A stretch of DNA of 64,000 bases from Synechocystis sp. PCC 7338 (lineage in GTDB: Bacteria; Cyanobacteriota; Cyanobacteriia; Cyanobacteriales; Microcystaceae), in the NCBI RefSeq assembly GCF_018282115.1, contig NZ_CP054306.1:3271488-3335487 (forward strand), in the 5' to 3' direction. Below the pieces are notes generated by a model, which made no database searches, was not told the origin of the DNA, and saw only the letters and a program-made list of their open reading frames with translations. The translations under genes and the position numbers were made by a program. Shown in pieces: positions 53,054 through 62,989 of the stretch; positions within the stretch are counted from its first letter, which is position 1; each line of letters begins with the position of its first letter.

Positions 53054-55576
53054 CTATTTACTAGAGCCCTGTCCAAAGCGCCATTGTATGCCTGCGGAGA
53101 AGCGGGTGCCCGGCTCCGCCAGTAATTCTCCTAAATCAAGTTGACTGGTGGCATTGGTGCCTATTAAATCGATCCCCAAGTTTTCCAAAGGGAATAGTCT
53201 TAAACCGGCTGACCATACCAGTCTTTCACCAGTCACAAGGGGAGTCACTTCCGCAATTAGTTGTATGGCAGGGGAAATCTGATAATTCGCCCCTAACCCC
53301 AAACCCACCGGAGTTTTGCCACCAGTAATTGCAGCCTTGGGAGAAAATAGCAAAGCTAATTGATTATTGACTTCATACATAAAGGGAAATTCAAGCATAA
53401 AATATCCTTGTTCTGCTTCACTGATATCACGACCACCAGTCAAACGGCCACTGATTGAGAGGGGATCCCCATCGGCTTGGTTTAAAAATAAAAGCTTGCC
53501 CCCTAAACGCCATTGGGTCGCTGTTCCCTGGGATGAGTCTATAACTGATTGGGTGTCAAAACCACCAATGGAAGAAAGGAGCAACTCCATTTGGAAATTT
53601 TGCAGTACGCTGTAAAAAATTCCTCCCCCTATACTACCCCCCGTATCCGCTGTAAAACGTATGCCAAAATCATCGGTGGGAAAAACATAGGGAGTTGTTA
53701 GCGTAAACCAGTCGAACAGTAATCTTTTTTGTCGGTCGGTATAGTCAACATGATAAATTTCTTTGGCAAGGGGGGCTATCTTGAACTGGGCTCCTAACAG
53801 AATTTCATTAGCGGCGGTGGGTAAAGTTAAAATACCAGTTGCCGGGGTACCCCCAAAGGAGTTGGTTAAGCTCAACTCAAAACCGACGGCTTTACTAAAG
53901 GCATAATTGGCACCAAAAGACCAAATGGGAGTTTTGGATATTTCCCTGGATGTGTTGATAGAATTGCCTCCGGACAATGGGACTATAGTATTACCAAAAA
54001 GAGAAAGCTGTTCGGAAACACGCCAATTTGCCCCTAATCCGAGGCTAAAGACTGTGCCGTAAAAGGGAATGCTATTGAGACTATCAGAAAAAATATTAAC
54101 TGCCGGGGTAAAAGTAACCTGAAACTGTTCGCTCAAGTTATAGGAAATGGGGAGTTGTACAGTCCCGGCAACAGTTCTACTCAAGGTGGGAGAATTGGCA
54201 TTATTGAATAGTCCAGGACCACTGTAAATTTGAAACTGCTCAATGGAACCTAGGATATTAATACCCCAGTTTTCATCGTCGTAAATGTTGTATTTTAGGT
54301 TCGGACCTGTAGATTGATATAACTGCTCAATAAAAGATCCATTGACAGCATTGTAGGTGGGGTCGTCATTGTACATAAAGGACCAACCCACCTGCAGGTC
54401 GTTAGTGAGTCCCCAATCAGCGTAAATAAAGTAGGTTTGATTGCCCGTGCCTGGCCCACCAAAAGTTTGGGTTTGGCCAAATGTGCCCAATACTTGTCCT
54501 TGCAAAAGCTGGTTAGCGGTGGGCAGGTTTAATATTCTTAAGGGTTGACGCAATAAAGGCGTGGTAATTTCAGATTCTTCTGGGGTAGATTCTTCTACCA
54601 TTTCCTCTTGGACAAATTCAACAGTATCCAGGGTTTCGGTTTCTGTGATGTTGACTTCTGGTGCTTCTATTTGATCAGTTTGAACTACTTCTACTTTTTC
54701 TTGACTACCATTGTTTTCTATCTGTGTTGCTAGAACTTCCGTGGTACTTACTTCAGAAGAAGTTGTTGGCTCAATGGGGCCAGTAACAATGTCAAGTTCA
54801 TTGGTTTGGTTAAGCCCAGAAGATTCTTCTGTGGCCGCATTCTGGGCAGATTCAGTAACAGTTGTCTCCACACTTGTTGCTTCTGTTTCTCCGCCGATCG
54901 TCGTTGCCTCAGAAACCATTAAAGTTTCTTCAGTGGATAATTCCCCTTGACTGACCTCTTCTCTAACTTCTAAGGTTTCCCCGGTGCTTGCGATCGCTGT
55001 GGGAGCTAGGAGCAAACCTTGGCTATGGAAGCGGACAGCCCAACTCTGTTCCTGAGCATTAAGACTAACTTCCACCACACCCCGGTCTAATTGCTTAATT
55101 TTGAGGCGACGTTTCATCAGAGTACCATCGGGGCCGGCATTGTCCTGGTTGATGGGGATGGAATCGGCTAATTTCACTCCTTCTACCACCAGAGCTAAAC
55201 GATTGGTGCGGGAATCTAGGGTTAGCTCGGCGGCAGTTTGTTGCCCGTTAATGTGCAAAATTACGTTATCAATGGTGAGGGTAACGGCTTGGAGAACAGC
55301 AAAATTATCCTCCTCTTCTTCGACAATTAAAATGGAACGATCGCCTGATAGACTGGGACGTTGGCTAAGCAGGGTGGCTAGAGAAAGAGAAGTAGTCGAG
55401 CTGTAATAGTTGTTTGGAGTGAAGATAGGGGGAATTTTTTCGTTAGGGACTAATGATAGGTCAGCCAAAGCCGGCGGAGAACTGATACTATGGTGATCCG
55501 TGTCGCTACTCCAACCTCCGAGCATCAACCATGTTCCTAGAAGACCAAGCATTTGAGCTGGTTTGTTAAAAGTCAT
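53054..55576 (-). CDS. Outer-membrane beta-barrel-like protein with low-complexity linker
   Basis: An 840-residue exported protein (ATG 55576 preferred over GTG 55591; a GAGGAAA ribosome site precedes). The N-terminus has a signal peptide (MLGLLGTWLMLGG). Residues about 85-190 are a beta-rich domain that recalls the AMIN domain (AVTLTIDNVILHINGQ; RLALVVEGVKLADSIPI). Residues about 205-345 are a Thr/Glu/Val/Ser low-complexity linker. Residues about 350-840 are an aromatic, beta-strand-rich region ending in GIQWRFGQGSSK, fitting a 16-plus-strand barrel. A cell-wall anchoring porin or transport role is likely but not shown. Confidence 0.75.
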   Translation of the reverse strand: MTFNKPAQMLGLLGTWLMLGGWSSDTDHHSISSPPALADLSLVPNEKIPPIFTPNNYYSSTTSLSLATLLSQRPSLSGDRSILIVEEEEDNFAVLQAVTLTIDNVILHINGQQTAAELTLDSRTNRLALVVEGVKLADSIPINQDNAGPDGTLMKRRLKIKQLDRGVVEVSLNAQEQSWAVRFHSQGLLLAPTAIASTGETLEVREEVSQGELSTEETLMVSEATTIGGETEATSVETTVTESAQNAATEESSGLNQTNELDIVTGPIEPTTSSEVSTTEVLATQIENNGSQEKVEVVQTDQIEAPEVNITETETLDTVEFVQEEMVEESTPEESEITTPLLRQPLRILNLPTANQLLQGQVLGTFGQTQTFGGPGTGNQTYFIYADWGLTNDLQVGWSFMYNDDPTYNAVNGSFIEQLYQSTGPNLKYNIYDDENWGINILGSIEQFQIYSGPGLFNNANSPTLSRTVAGTVQLPISYNLSEQFQVTFTPAVNIFSDSLNSIPFYGTVFSLGLGANWRVSEQLSLFGNTIVPLSGGNSINTSREISKTPIWSFGANYAFSKAVGFELSLTNSFGGTPATGILTLPTAANEILLGAQFKIAPLAKEIYHVDYTDRQKRLLFDWFTLTTPYVFPTDDFGIRFTADTGGSIGGGIFYSVLQNFQMELLLSSIGGFDTQSVIDSSQGTATQWRLGGKLLFLNQADGDPLSISGRLTGGRDISEAEQGYFMLEFPFMYEVNNQLALLFSPKAAITGGKTPVGLGLGANYQISPAIQLIAEVTPLVTGERLVWSAGLRLFPLENLGIDLIGTNATSQLDLGELLAEPGTRFSAGIQWRFGQGSSK

Positions 55577-55757
55577 GCGATTTTTCCTCACTCAAAACTC
55601 ACACCAATCAGAAGACATAATATCCCTATTTTTTGGAATACGCATTAACTTTGAGTAAGTCAGAAATAACTGTTTTCCCTCGATCTATTCAACGGCGATC
55701 GCCACAAAGCCACGGATTTCTCTTCATTATTCTCAATTTTTTGCTTTTAAATTTTCT

Positions 55758-57116
55758 ATGTCCCTTCCCATCGTCGCCATTATCGGCCGCCCCAATGTGG
55801 GTAAATCCACCTTCGTTAATCGTTTAGCCGGCAACCAACAAGCCATTGTTCATGACCAGCCAGGCATCACCAGGGATCGTACCTATCGTCCAGCTTTTTG
55901 GCGAGACCGGGATTTCCAAGTGGTGGATACGGGGGGGTTAGTGTTCAACGATGACAGCGAATTTTTACCCGAAATTCGAGAACAGGCTAACCTGGCTCTA
56001 GCGGAAGCGAAAGCGGCCATTTTTGTGGTGGATGGACAACAGGGTCCCACCGCCAGCGACGAAGAAATTGCCCAGTGGCTCCGGCAACAATCTGTCCCGG
56101 TCATTTTAGCGGTTAATAAGTGCGAATCCCCTGACCAGGGTGCTATTCAAGCCGCGGAATTTTGGCATTTGGGGCTGGGGGAACCCTATCCCATGTCGGC
56201 GATCCACGGCAGTGGCACAGGAGATTTACTCGATGCCCTGTTGGACTATTTGCCACCCACCCAGGAAGAGCAGGAGGAAGATGAGATCAAAGTGGCGATC
56301 GTCGGCCGTCCCAACGTGGGTAAATCCAGTTTGCTCAATGCCCTGACTGGAGAACAACGGGCCATTGTCAGCCCCATTTCCGGCACCACCAGGGACGCCA
56401 TCGATATGGTGGTGGAACGCAACGGCCAAAAATATCGCCTGATTGACACTGCAGGCATTCGGCGAAAAAAGAATGTGGACTATGGCGCGGAATTTTTTGG
56501 CATCAACCGGGCATTTAAGGCTATTCGCCGGGCCGATGTGGTCCTATTTGTGTTGGATGTTTTGGATGGGGTAACAGAACAGGATTTGAAATTAGCGGGG
56601 CGCATCATTGAAGATGGCAGGGCGGTTGTACTAGTGATCAATAAATGGGATGCGGTGGAAAAAGATTCCTACACCATCTACGAGCACCGGGAACAGTTGA
56701 TGGCTCGGCTTTATTTCATGGATTGGGCAGAAATGATCTTTGTCAGTGCCCAATCCGGCCTAAGGGTGCAAAAAATCCTTGATTGTGTGGATATTGCCGC
56801 CCAGGAACATCGTCGTCGGGTCACCACTGCTGTGATCAATGAAGTGTTGGAGGAAGCTGTTAGTTGGCATTCTCCCCCCACCACTCGTCAGGGTAAGCAG
56901 GGCAAAATTTATTACGGCACCCAGGTTTCTACCCAACCACCGGCGATCGCCTTATTTGTTAACGATCCCAACCGGTTTAATGACAATTACCGCCGCTACA
57001 TTGAAAAGCAATTCCGTAAACAACTGGGTTTTTTCGGTTCCCCCATTCGATTATTCTGGCGCGGTAAAAAAGTAAGGGAAATGGAGGGTAGTCGCAACCG
57101 TGCTACCAAGGTCTAG
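55758..57116 (+). CDS. der: Ribosome-assembly GTPase Der (EngA)
   Basis: A 452-residue double GTPase required for 50S ribosomal subunit maturation. First G domain: [17 protein letters not shown]. Second: [17 protein letters not shown]. The C-terminal KH-like domain ends in [19 protein letters not shown]. Essential bacterial gene; all motifs are intact. Confidence 0.97.
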   Translation: MSLPIVAIIGRPNVGKSTFVNRLAGNQQAIVHDQPGITRDRTYRPAFWRDRDFQVVDTGGLVFNDDSEFLPEIREQANLALAEAKAAIFVVDGQQGPTASDEEIAQWLRQQSVPVILAVNKCESPDQGAIQAAEFWHLGLGEPYPMSAIHGSGTGDLLDALLDYLPPTQEEQEEDEIKVAIVGRPNVGKSSLLNALTGEQRAIVSPISGTTRDAIDMVVERNGQKYRLIDTAGIRRKKNVDYGAEFFGINRAFKAIRRADVVLFVLDVLDGVTEQDLKLAGRIIEDGRAVVLVINKWDAVEKDSYTIYEHREQLMARLYFMDWAEMIFVSAQSGLRVQKILDCVDIAAQEHRRRVTTAVINEVLEEAVSWHSPPTTRQGKQGKIYYGTQVSTQPPAIALFVNDPNRFNDNYRRYIEKQFRKQLGFFGSPIRLFWRGKKVREMEGSRNRATKV

Positions 57117-57250
57117 GGTTTAAAATAATTGGCTCTTTACGAGTTGACTTACAAGGTTTTTTCCCTGTCTCCTAAAACTTCAGCAATGCAGGAAGGCTTG
57201 TATCTAGTTTCCCGCTAACTTCCGGGCCGGTTCCTATTGGAGAACCCCCA

Positions 57251-58363
57251 TTAAGCTCCACCATTGTCTTGATTTTGCCAAGTGCTACGCCAGGCCAATT
57301 CCGCCTTGGCCGTTACCTGCTGTCGCTCTAACTGACGATATTGCTTTTCCAGTTTATTCAAATCCTTTAGATAGGTATGAATTTGTTTACGAATTAATCC
57401 TAGATTAACGTCACTAAATTCCAGATCCTTCAGCCGCAAATTTAGGGCTGTCAAACGGCTAATTTGTCCCCGTTTAGACCGGTGAATCAATTCCTCTAGG
57501 GCTTCTGGAGACAGGTCTTCATCGTCATCGTTTTCCCCATCTTCCTCCCCTTGGTCAGTGGACTGTTGAGAAACATGATCCGACTCTGGTTTTTGGGCTT
57601 TTTCGATCAAAAGATTGACCACGTGGGGCATTTTTTCTCGGTTGGGGGCTAGCCGGTCATCTTCCGACTGTAGGGCCATTTCGAGAATGTGGAGGGGCAG
57701 ATTGGGAGGAATAATTTTACTGGCAGTGAGCAAACGATTAATGTTCATTGACAGGGCCACCACACTACGGTGCAGAACTTTTTCCACCTGTAAATGCCAT
57801 TTTTGTAGATCCTCGGGAGTTTTAATCACCGTTGGTACTTTCGCCTCTGCGACCTCCATTCCCTGGGGCAATAACATTTCTAGGGATAGACCTTCTTTCT
57901 GTAAAGCTTGGCTAAGAAAATCTTTGATTTCCTGTAGGTCAGGAACATTGCCATCTTCTGATTTTTCCTCTTCTGGGTTGTCTCCATTGTTCCCCAATAG
58001 GATCAATTCTTCAGCGTCCTCTGTATTCCCCTCTGGTTCCGGCACAATTTGTCCCTGACGGGAAGAATCCAGAAAAATTCCTTCCTTTTCCAGGTTTGCT
58101 AGCAGTTGATCGTAAAATTTGGCGATCGCCGTGCGTAATTGGCTCTGAAATTTGTGGCGGGGATTATAGTCTAGCTGGAGAAAAGTATCGGGATAAATTT
58201 GCGTGCAAATCTGATAAACGGCATAGACCCCCTGTTGCCGGAGAATTTGCCCCAGACGCTGGGCATACTGGTCATAGGTGGCAGCAAAGTGATGCCCCAG
58301 GATGGCCGTTTGATTTTCAATCTGAGTTAACTGCTCACGAATTTTAGGAATAGAACGGTTCAT
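57251..58363 (-). CDS. Acidic, helical conserved cyanobacterial protein
   Basis: A 370-residue protein (ATG 58363, MNRSIPKIREQL; the frame extends to 58393). It has helical N- and C-terminal regions and two acidic patches (EDAEELILLGNNGDNPEEEK near 130, and QSTDQGEEDGENDDDEDLSP near 270). The last about 100 residues form a long coiled-coil-like stretch (ALNLRLKDLEFSDVNLGLIR; LNKLEKQYRQLERQQ). No domain with known function is visible to me. Confidence 0.72.
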   Translation of the reverse strand: MNRSIPKIREQLTQIENQTAILGHHFAATYDQYAQRLGQILRQQGVYAVYQICTQIYPDTFLQLDYNPRHKFQSQLRTAIAKFYDQLLANLEKEGIFLDSSRQGQIVPEPEGNTEDAEELILLGNNGDNPEEEKSEDGNVPDLQEIKDFLSQALQKEGLSLEMLLPQGMEVAEAKVPTVIKTPEDLQKWHLQVEKVLHRSVVALSMNINRLLTASKIIPPNLPLHILEMALQSEDDRLAPNREKMPHVVNLLIEKAQKPESDHVSQQSTDQGEEDGENDDDEDLSPEALEELIHRSKRGQISRLTALNLRLKDLEFSDVNLGLIRKQIHTYLKDLNKLEKQYRQLERQQVTAKAELAWRSTWQNQDNGGA

Positions 58364-58426
58364 GGATACTAGTCTAACAACAGGGCGAGGCAATAGGACT
58401 AGATCCTATCCCAGCGACCAAACAGA

Positions 58427-59668
58427 TCAGGTCGTGTAATCCGCATTGATCCGTACATAGTCGTAGCTCAAATCACAACCCCAGGCGGTCCCCTGTCCCG
58501 AACCTGTGCCCAGATCCACTTGAATTAGCACTGTGTCCTGCTGTAGATAAGCGCCAGCGGCGGCCTGCTTGAGGTAATTACTAGCGGCGGAACGGTCAAA
58601 AGTTAAGGGTTGTCCCTGATCCATAAGAACGTAATCCCCTAATTTAATCCGTAGATTATTTTGGTCAAACTTGACTCCGGCTCGCCCCGCTGCTCCGGCA
58701 ATGCGGCCCCAGTTGGGATCCCGGCCAAAAATAGCAGATTTAACCAAAGAGGAGCCGGCAATGGTTCTGGCCACGGCCCTAGCCCCTTGGTCGTCGGGGG
58801 CGCCCGTCACTTGAATTTCGATCAAGCAGGTGGCCCCTTCTCCATCCCTGGCGATCGCCTTGGCCAAATATTGGCAAACAGCGGTGAGCATGGCTTCTAG
58901 CTTCTCAGCGTTGGGCCCCATTTCCGTAATGGCGGCAGTGCGGGATTCCCCATTGGCTAAGGCAAATAAACTATCGTTGGTACTAGTGTCTCCATCCACC
59001 GTCACTTGGTTAAAGGTTTTTTGGGTGGCTCGGCTCAGCATCTGTTGCCAGAGGGCAGTGGAAACTGCCGCATCACAGGTGACAAAGGCCAGCATGGTGG
59101 CCATGTTGGGGTGAATCATGCCGGATCCCTTGGCAATGCCCCCCATCCTTACGGGCCGACCGTCAATTTCCGTTTCCAGGGCGATGGTTTTGGGCACCAA
59201 ATCTGTGGTCATAATGGCTTTCGCTGCCTTGTCTCCGCCGTTGGGGGCAAGGGATTGGATTAACGGCGTAATGCCCTGGCGTAACTGCTCCATTTTGATC
59301 CGTTGGCCAATGACTCCAGTGGAAGCCAGTAGAATACTTTCGGGGGAAATGTTCAGTCCCTGGGCCAAAAGTTGGGCCGATTCCACCGCATCATCCCAGC
59401 CCTGTTTGCCGGTGCCGGCATTGGCTTGCCCAGAATTCACCAAAATAGCCCTGGCACTGGCCTTGGCTTGTAACCGTTGACGGCAATAGTCCACACAGGC
59501 CGCCCGCACTTGACTGGTGGTAAAAACTCCGGCGGCGATCGCCTCAGTTTCGGAGTAAATCAGGGTTAAATCCGGGGAACCGGACGGTTTTAGTCCCGCC
59601 GTGATGCCTGCCGCCTTAAAACCTTTGGGGGCGGTGATGTTGCCCTCAATTACCTGCCAGTCAGCCAT
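58427..59668 (-). CDS. argJ: Glutamate N-acetyltransferase / amino-acid acetyltransferase ArgJ
   Basis: A 413-residue self-cleaving ornithine acetyltransferase that recycles acetyl groups in arginine synthesis. The autoproteolytic site is in HPNMATML (Thr about residue 191), giving alpha and beta chains. Start ATG 59668 (MADWQVIEGN) rather than 59692, because the leader MRMWQAFP is not conserved. Other segments: TSQVRAACVDYC, NSGQANAGTG, GRDPNWGRI. Whether it is bifunctional depends on residues I cannot evaluate. Confidence 0.95.
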   Translation of the reverse strand: MADWQVIEGNITAPKGFKAAGITAGLKPSGSPDLTLIYSETEAIAAGVFTTSQVRAACVDYCRQRLQAKASARAILVNSGQANAGTGKQGWDDAVESAQLLAQGLNISPESILLASTGVIGQRIKMEQLRQGITPLIQSLAPNGGDKAAKAIMTTDLVPKTIALETEIDGRPVRMGGIAKGSGMIHPNMATMLAFVTCDAAVSTALWQQMLSRATQKTFNQVTVDGDTSTNDSLFALANGESRTAAITEMGPNAEKLEAMLTAVCQYLAKAIARDGEGATCLIEIQVTGAPDDQGARAVARTIAGSSLVKSAIFGRDPNWGRIAGAAGRAGVKFDQNNLRIKLGDYVLMDQGQPLTFDRSAASNYLKQAAAGAYLQQDTVLIQVDLGTGSGQGTAWGCDLSYDYVRINADYTT

Positions 59669-59807
59669 AGGAAAAGCCTGCCACATTCTCAAACTCAGAG
59701 GTCAATCATAGCAGTTCTGCTTGGGGTTAATTATTCGTCGTTTAACCCCAGTCAGGAATTGCTGATTTTCTAGTCAATTTTTCCTGGCCCTTGAACTGGG
59801 GGTGGGA

Positions 59808-60620
59808 TCAATAGCCCAATAATTGGCGAATTTCGGCGGCCTTTTCCAATTCCCCCTGGCGATCGAGCAAATTAATTGCTTGAATCATGTCCTCCAGGGA
59901 TTCCTCTACTGCTCCCTGTTCCGACCGGATACCGGCCCGGAGAATGAACGCATCGGCATTGGAGGGATTGAGGCGAATGGTACGGTTCAAATCGGCCAAA
60001 GCCCGTTCGTAATTACCCACCATGGTATATGAGAGTCCGCGAAAATAATGGGCCTCTTCAGAACGGGGATCAAGCTCTATGGCCCGGTCAAAATCAGGAA
60101 TGGCCTGGCGGGGTTGCTCTAACCCCAATTGAGCTTGGCCTCGACAGATCAAGAGATCTACATCCTGGGGATCAAGCAAAATTCCCTGGCCGCAATCATC
60201 GATCGCCCCTTGGTAATTATTCAGTACTCCATGGACGTTAGCCCGATTGAAATAAATGGCTGGATCGTTAGGGCTCAGGGCAATGGCCTGGTCAAAGTCC
60301 GCCAGGGCCTCTGTGTACTGTTCGATCACCATATATGCTACCCCCCGCAAATTATAGGCATCGGCATTCTGGCCATCAGTGTCGATCACCTGGGTAAAAA
60401 TGGCGATCGCCTTGAGGGGGGAACCATTTTCCAGTTCCGTAAATCCCTCCAACAACTTTTGTTCTATGGCAACGGCGGAATCCCTTTCCTGAGCAATGAA
60501 CGGAGGAGTCAGGGCCGCCTGACTAGGTAAAACTCCCCCTAGGCCAGAACCCAAGGCACAGAAACTAACGGTGGCGATCGCCGTTAGGGAAAGGAAAAGG
60601 GGACGGGGAAAGCAAATCAT
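59808..60620 (-). CDS. Exported TPR protein
   Basis: A 270-residue protein (ATG 60620, MICFPRPLFLS) with a signal peptide (residues about 5-36) and five to six TPR units (ADAYNLRGVAYMVIEQYTEA; PAIYFNRANVHGVLNNYQGA; EEAHYFRGLSYTMVGNYERA). The protein acts in the periplasm or thylakoid lumen, probably as a scaffold. Partner unknown; no companion gene adjacent. Confidence 0.82.
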   Translation of the reverse strand: MICFPRPLFLSLTAIATVSFCALGSGLGGVLPSQAALTPPFIAQERDSAVAIEQKLLEGFTELENGSPLKAIAIFTQVIDTDGQNADAYNLRGVAYMVIEQYTEALADFDQAIALSPNDPAIYFNRANVHGVLNNYQGAIDDCGQGILLDPQDVDLLICRGQAQLGLEQPRQAIPDFDRAIELDPRSEEAHYFRGLSYTMVGNYERALADLNRTIRLNPSNADAFILRAGIRSEQGAVEESLEDMIQAINLLDRQGELEKAAEIRQLLGY

Positions 60621-60878
60621 GGCAGGCAACACTGGGCGGAGGAAGAAAAAATGTCTTCTTTATTTAATGATGATTTAAAGACTCAAATTAATCCCGCTTT
60701 TTGTTAACAAAGTAAGGATTTTTAACAAATTTTCACAGTTATCAATGATAGAGAAATTTTTACTCGATTCCCCCCGGAGCAAAACTAATTTTTTGCCCAG
60801 CCGTGCTATCTTGTGTTGTTGTCTGAAAACTGAGCCATTGTGCACCGCCATCCATCGCGTCGTTAATAGTTAAATTGT

Positions 60879-62054
60879 ATGATTGCCCATCGCCGTCAGG
60901 AGCTAGCCCAGCAATATCACCAGGCCCTACACCAGGACGTGTTGCCCTTTTGGGAAAAATATTCCCTCGATCGCCAGGGGGGAGGTTACTTTACCTGCCT
61001 AGATCGTCAAGGCCAGGTTTTTGACACAGATAAATTCATTTGGTTACAAAACCGTCAGGTATGGCAATTTGCCGTTTTTTATAACCGTTTGAAACCAAGA
61101 CCCCAATGGTTAGAAATTGCCCGCCACGGTGCTGATTTTTTAGCTCGCCATGGCCGAGATCAGGACGGTAATTGGTATTTTGCTTTGGATCAGGAAGGCA
61201 GACCCCTGCGGCAACCCTATAACGTTTTTTCTGATTGCTTCGCCGCCATGGCCTTTAGTCAATATGCCCTAGCTAGTGGGGCGGAGGAAGCCAAAGCCAT
61301 TGCCCTGCAAGCCTACAACAACGTTCTACGGCGTCAGCACAATCCCAAAGGCCAATACGAAAAGTCCTACCCTGGTACCAGGCCCCTCAAATCCCTGGCG
61401 GTGCCGATGATTTTAGCCAACCTCACCCTAGAGATGGAATGGTTATTGCCCCCCGCTACAGTGGCAGAAGTTTTGGACCAAACCGTCAAAGAAGTGATGA
61501 CAGATTTCCTCGACCCGGAACTAGGATTGATGCGGGAAGCCGTGACCCCCAGCGGAGAATTTGTCGATAGCTTTGAAGGGCGTTTGCTCAACCCAGGCCA
61601 CGGTATTGAAGCCATGTGGTTCATGATGGACATTGCCCAACGCTCCGGCGATCGCCAGCTACAGGAGCAAGCCATTGAAGTGGTGTTGAACACCCTGGAA
61701 TATGCCTGGGATGAAGAATTTGGTGGCATATTCTATTTCCTCGACCGCCAGGGCCATCCTCCCCAACAACTGGAATGGGACCAAAAGCTCTGGTGGGTAC
61801 ATCTGGAAACCCTGGTTGCCCTAGCCAAGGGTCACCAAGCCACTGGCCAAGAAAAATGCTGGCAATGGTTTGAGCGGGTCCATGATTACTCCTGGAGTCA
61901 TTTCGCCGATCCTAAGTATGGAGAATGGTTTGGCTACCTGAATCGCCGCGGAGAGGTGTTACTCAACCTCAAGGGCGGTAAATGGAAAGGCTGTTTCCAC
62001 GTGCCCCGAGCTCTGTGGCTCTGTGCCGAAACCCTCCAACTTCCGCTTGGTTAA
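60879..62054 (+). CDS. N-acylglucosamine 2-epimerase (AGE)
   Basis: A 391-residue (alpha/alpha)6-barrel enzyme interconverting N-acetylglucosamine and N-acetylmannosamine. The length equals that of the well-studied Synechocystis enzyme used for sialic-acid synthesis. Characteristic segments are [42 protein letters not shown] and [16 protein letters not shown]. The biological role in the cyanobacterium is not established. Confidence 0.93.
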   Translation: MIAHRRQELAQQYHQALHQDVLPFWEKYSLDRQGGGYFTCLDRQGQVFDTDKFIWLQNRQVWQFAVFYNRLKPRPQWLEIARHGADFLARHGRDQDGNWYFALDQEGRPLRQPYNVFSDCFAAMAFSQYALASGAEEAKAIALQAYNNVLRRQHNPKGQYEKSYPGTRPLKSLAVPMILANLTLEMEWLLPPATVAEVLDQTVKEVMTDFLDPELGLMREAVTPSGEFVDSFEGRLLNPGHGIEAMWFMMDIAQRSGDRQLQEQAIEVVLNTLEYAWDEEFGGIFYFLDRQGHPPQQLEWDQKLWWVHLETLVALAKGHQATGQEKCWQWFERVHDYSWSHFADPKYGEWFGYLNRRGEVLLNLKGGKWKGCFHVPRALWLCAETLQLPLG

Positions 62055-62331
62055 TCATTTTTTAACAGTCATCGAACCAGTTACTCAGCAAGCACCTGAA
62101 GAACTAAGCTCTACCCCATCTGCTACTTGTTGTGGATCGATGCGGCAAATTGGTTCGAGGAAGCCCTCAAAACACACTTCTGCTGATGGGATCTCAGAAA
62201 CCCCATCCTCCCGCAGCAGGAGCGTAGTAGTTCATAAATCTTCTTTTTCCCAAGTCTCCCCACTGAAGCTCCGGCAATACTGAGAGACTTTTCTCTGGCT
62301 CTCCCTCAAATTCGTTGATGCAGGGGGGGCT

Positions 62332-62775
62332 TTAAACCTTACCGCTGACGTGGACAATTACTTCCCGTTGATGGGGCCGTTGCCGATGCTCCCAGAGAAA
62401 AACTCCTTGCCAGGTTCCCAAGCCTAAACGACCATTGACAATGGGAATTTGCTCACTGGTTTTAGTTAACACAGACCGGATATGGGCAGGCATATCGTCC
62501 AAACCCTCCGTGCTATGGCGGTAACGACGGCCATCCTCCGGCACCAATTGGGCAAAGAAAATGGCCAGATCTGTCAATACATCGGGATCAGCATTTTCTT
62601 GGATAATTAACGAGGCGGAAGTATGGCGTACAAATACGGTGCAAAGTCCTGTTTTAATGCCAGAATGTTGCACCACCGCCTGAATTTTACTAGTGAAATT
62701 ATGGAGACTTTTGCCCTGGGTGGCAATAGCTAAAATTTCTTGATGTTGACCAAAAGTAGAGGCAGAGGAAATCAT
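62332..62775 (-). CDS. YjbQ/UPF0047 family protein
   Basis: A 147-residue protein of the YjbQ family (secondary thiamine-phosphate synthase-like fold): TVFVRHTSASLIIQENADPD, YRHSTEGLDDMPAHIRSVL, GRLGLGTWQGVFLWEHR. The His and Asp residues of the family pocket are present. Members have weak thiamine-phosphate synthase activity in some bacteria; the physiological role is open. Confidence 0.88.
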   Translation of the reverse strand: MISSASTFGQHQEILAIATQGKSLHNFTSKIQAVVQHSGIKTGLCTVFVRHTSASLIIQENADPDVLTDLAIFFAQLVPEDGRRYRHSTEGLDDMPAHIRSVLTKTSEQIPIVNGRLGLGTWQGVFLWEHRQRPHQREVIVHVSGKV

Positions 62776-62989
62776 TTTATTAGTCGGAAAATACTGAGTA
62801 AACTCGAGGTTAGATTTGTATAAATTAGGATTATTTTAAGCAAATTGAGTAAGTAACCACAAGCATAGCTAATTTAATCGAAGGCAAGAAAGTAGTTACA
62901 AAGCCTTGTTAGAAAACAATTTTTGTCTAATTGCTTCTGCCATCGTTAAGCTAAACTGCCGTATTGAATCAGATCCGGGCATACGAGGA

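Noticed and set aside
62055-62331. Small ORF 62023-62283 after the epimerase gene
   Set aside because: It overlaps the end of the epimerase gene in another frame and its Ser/Thr-rich composition has no protein-family features.
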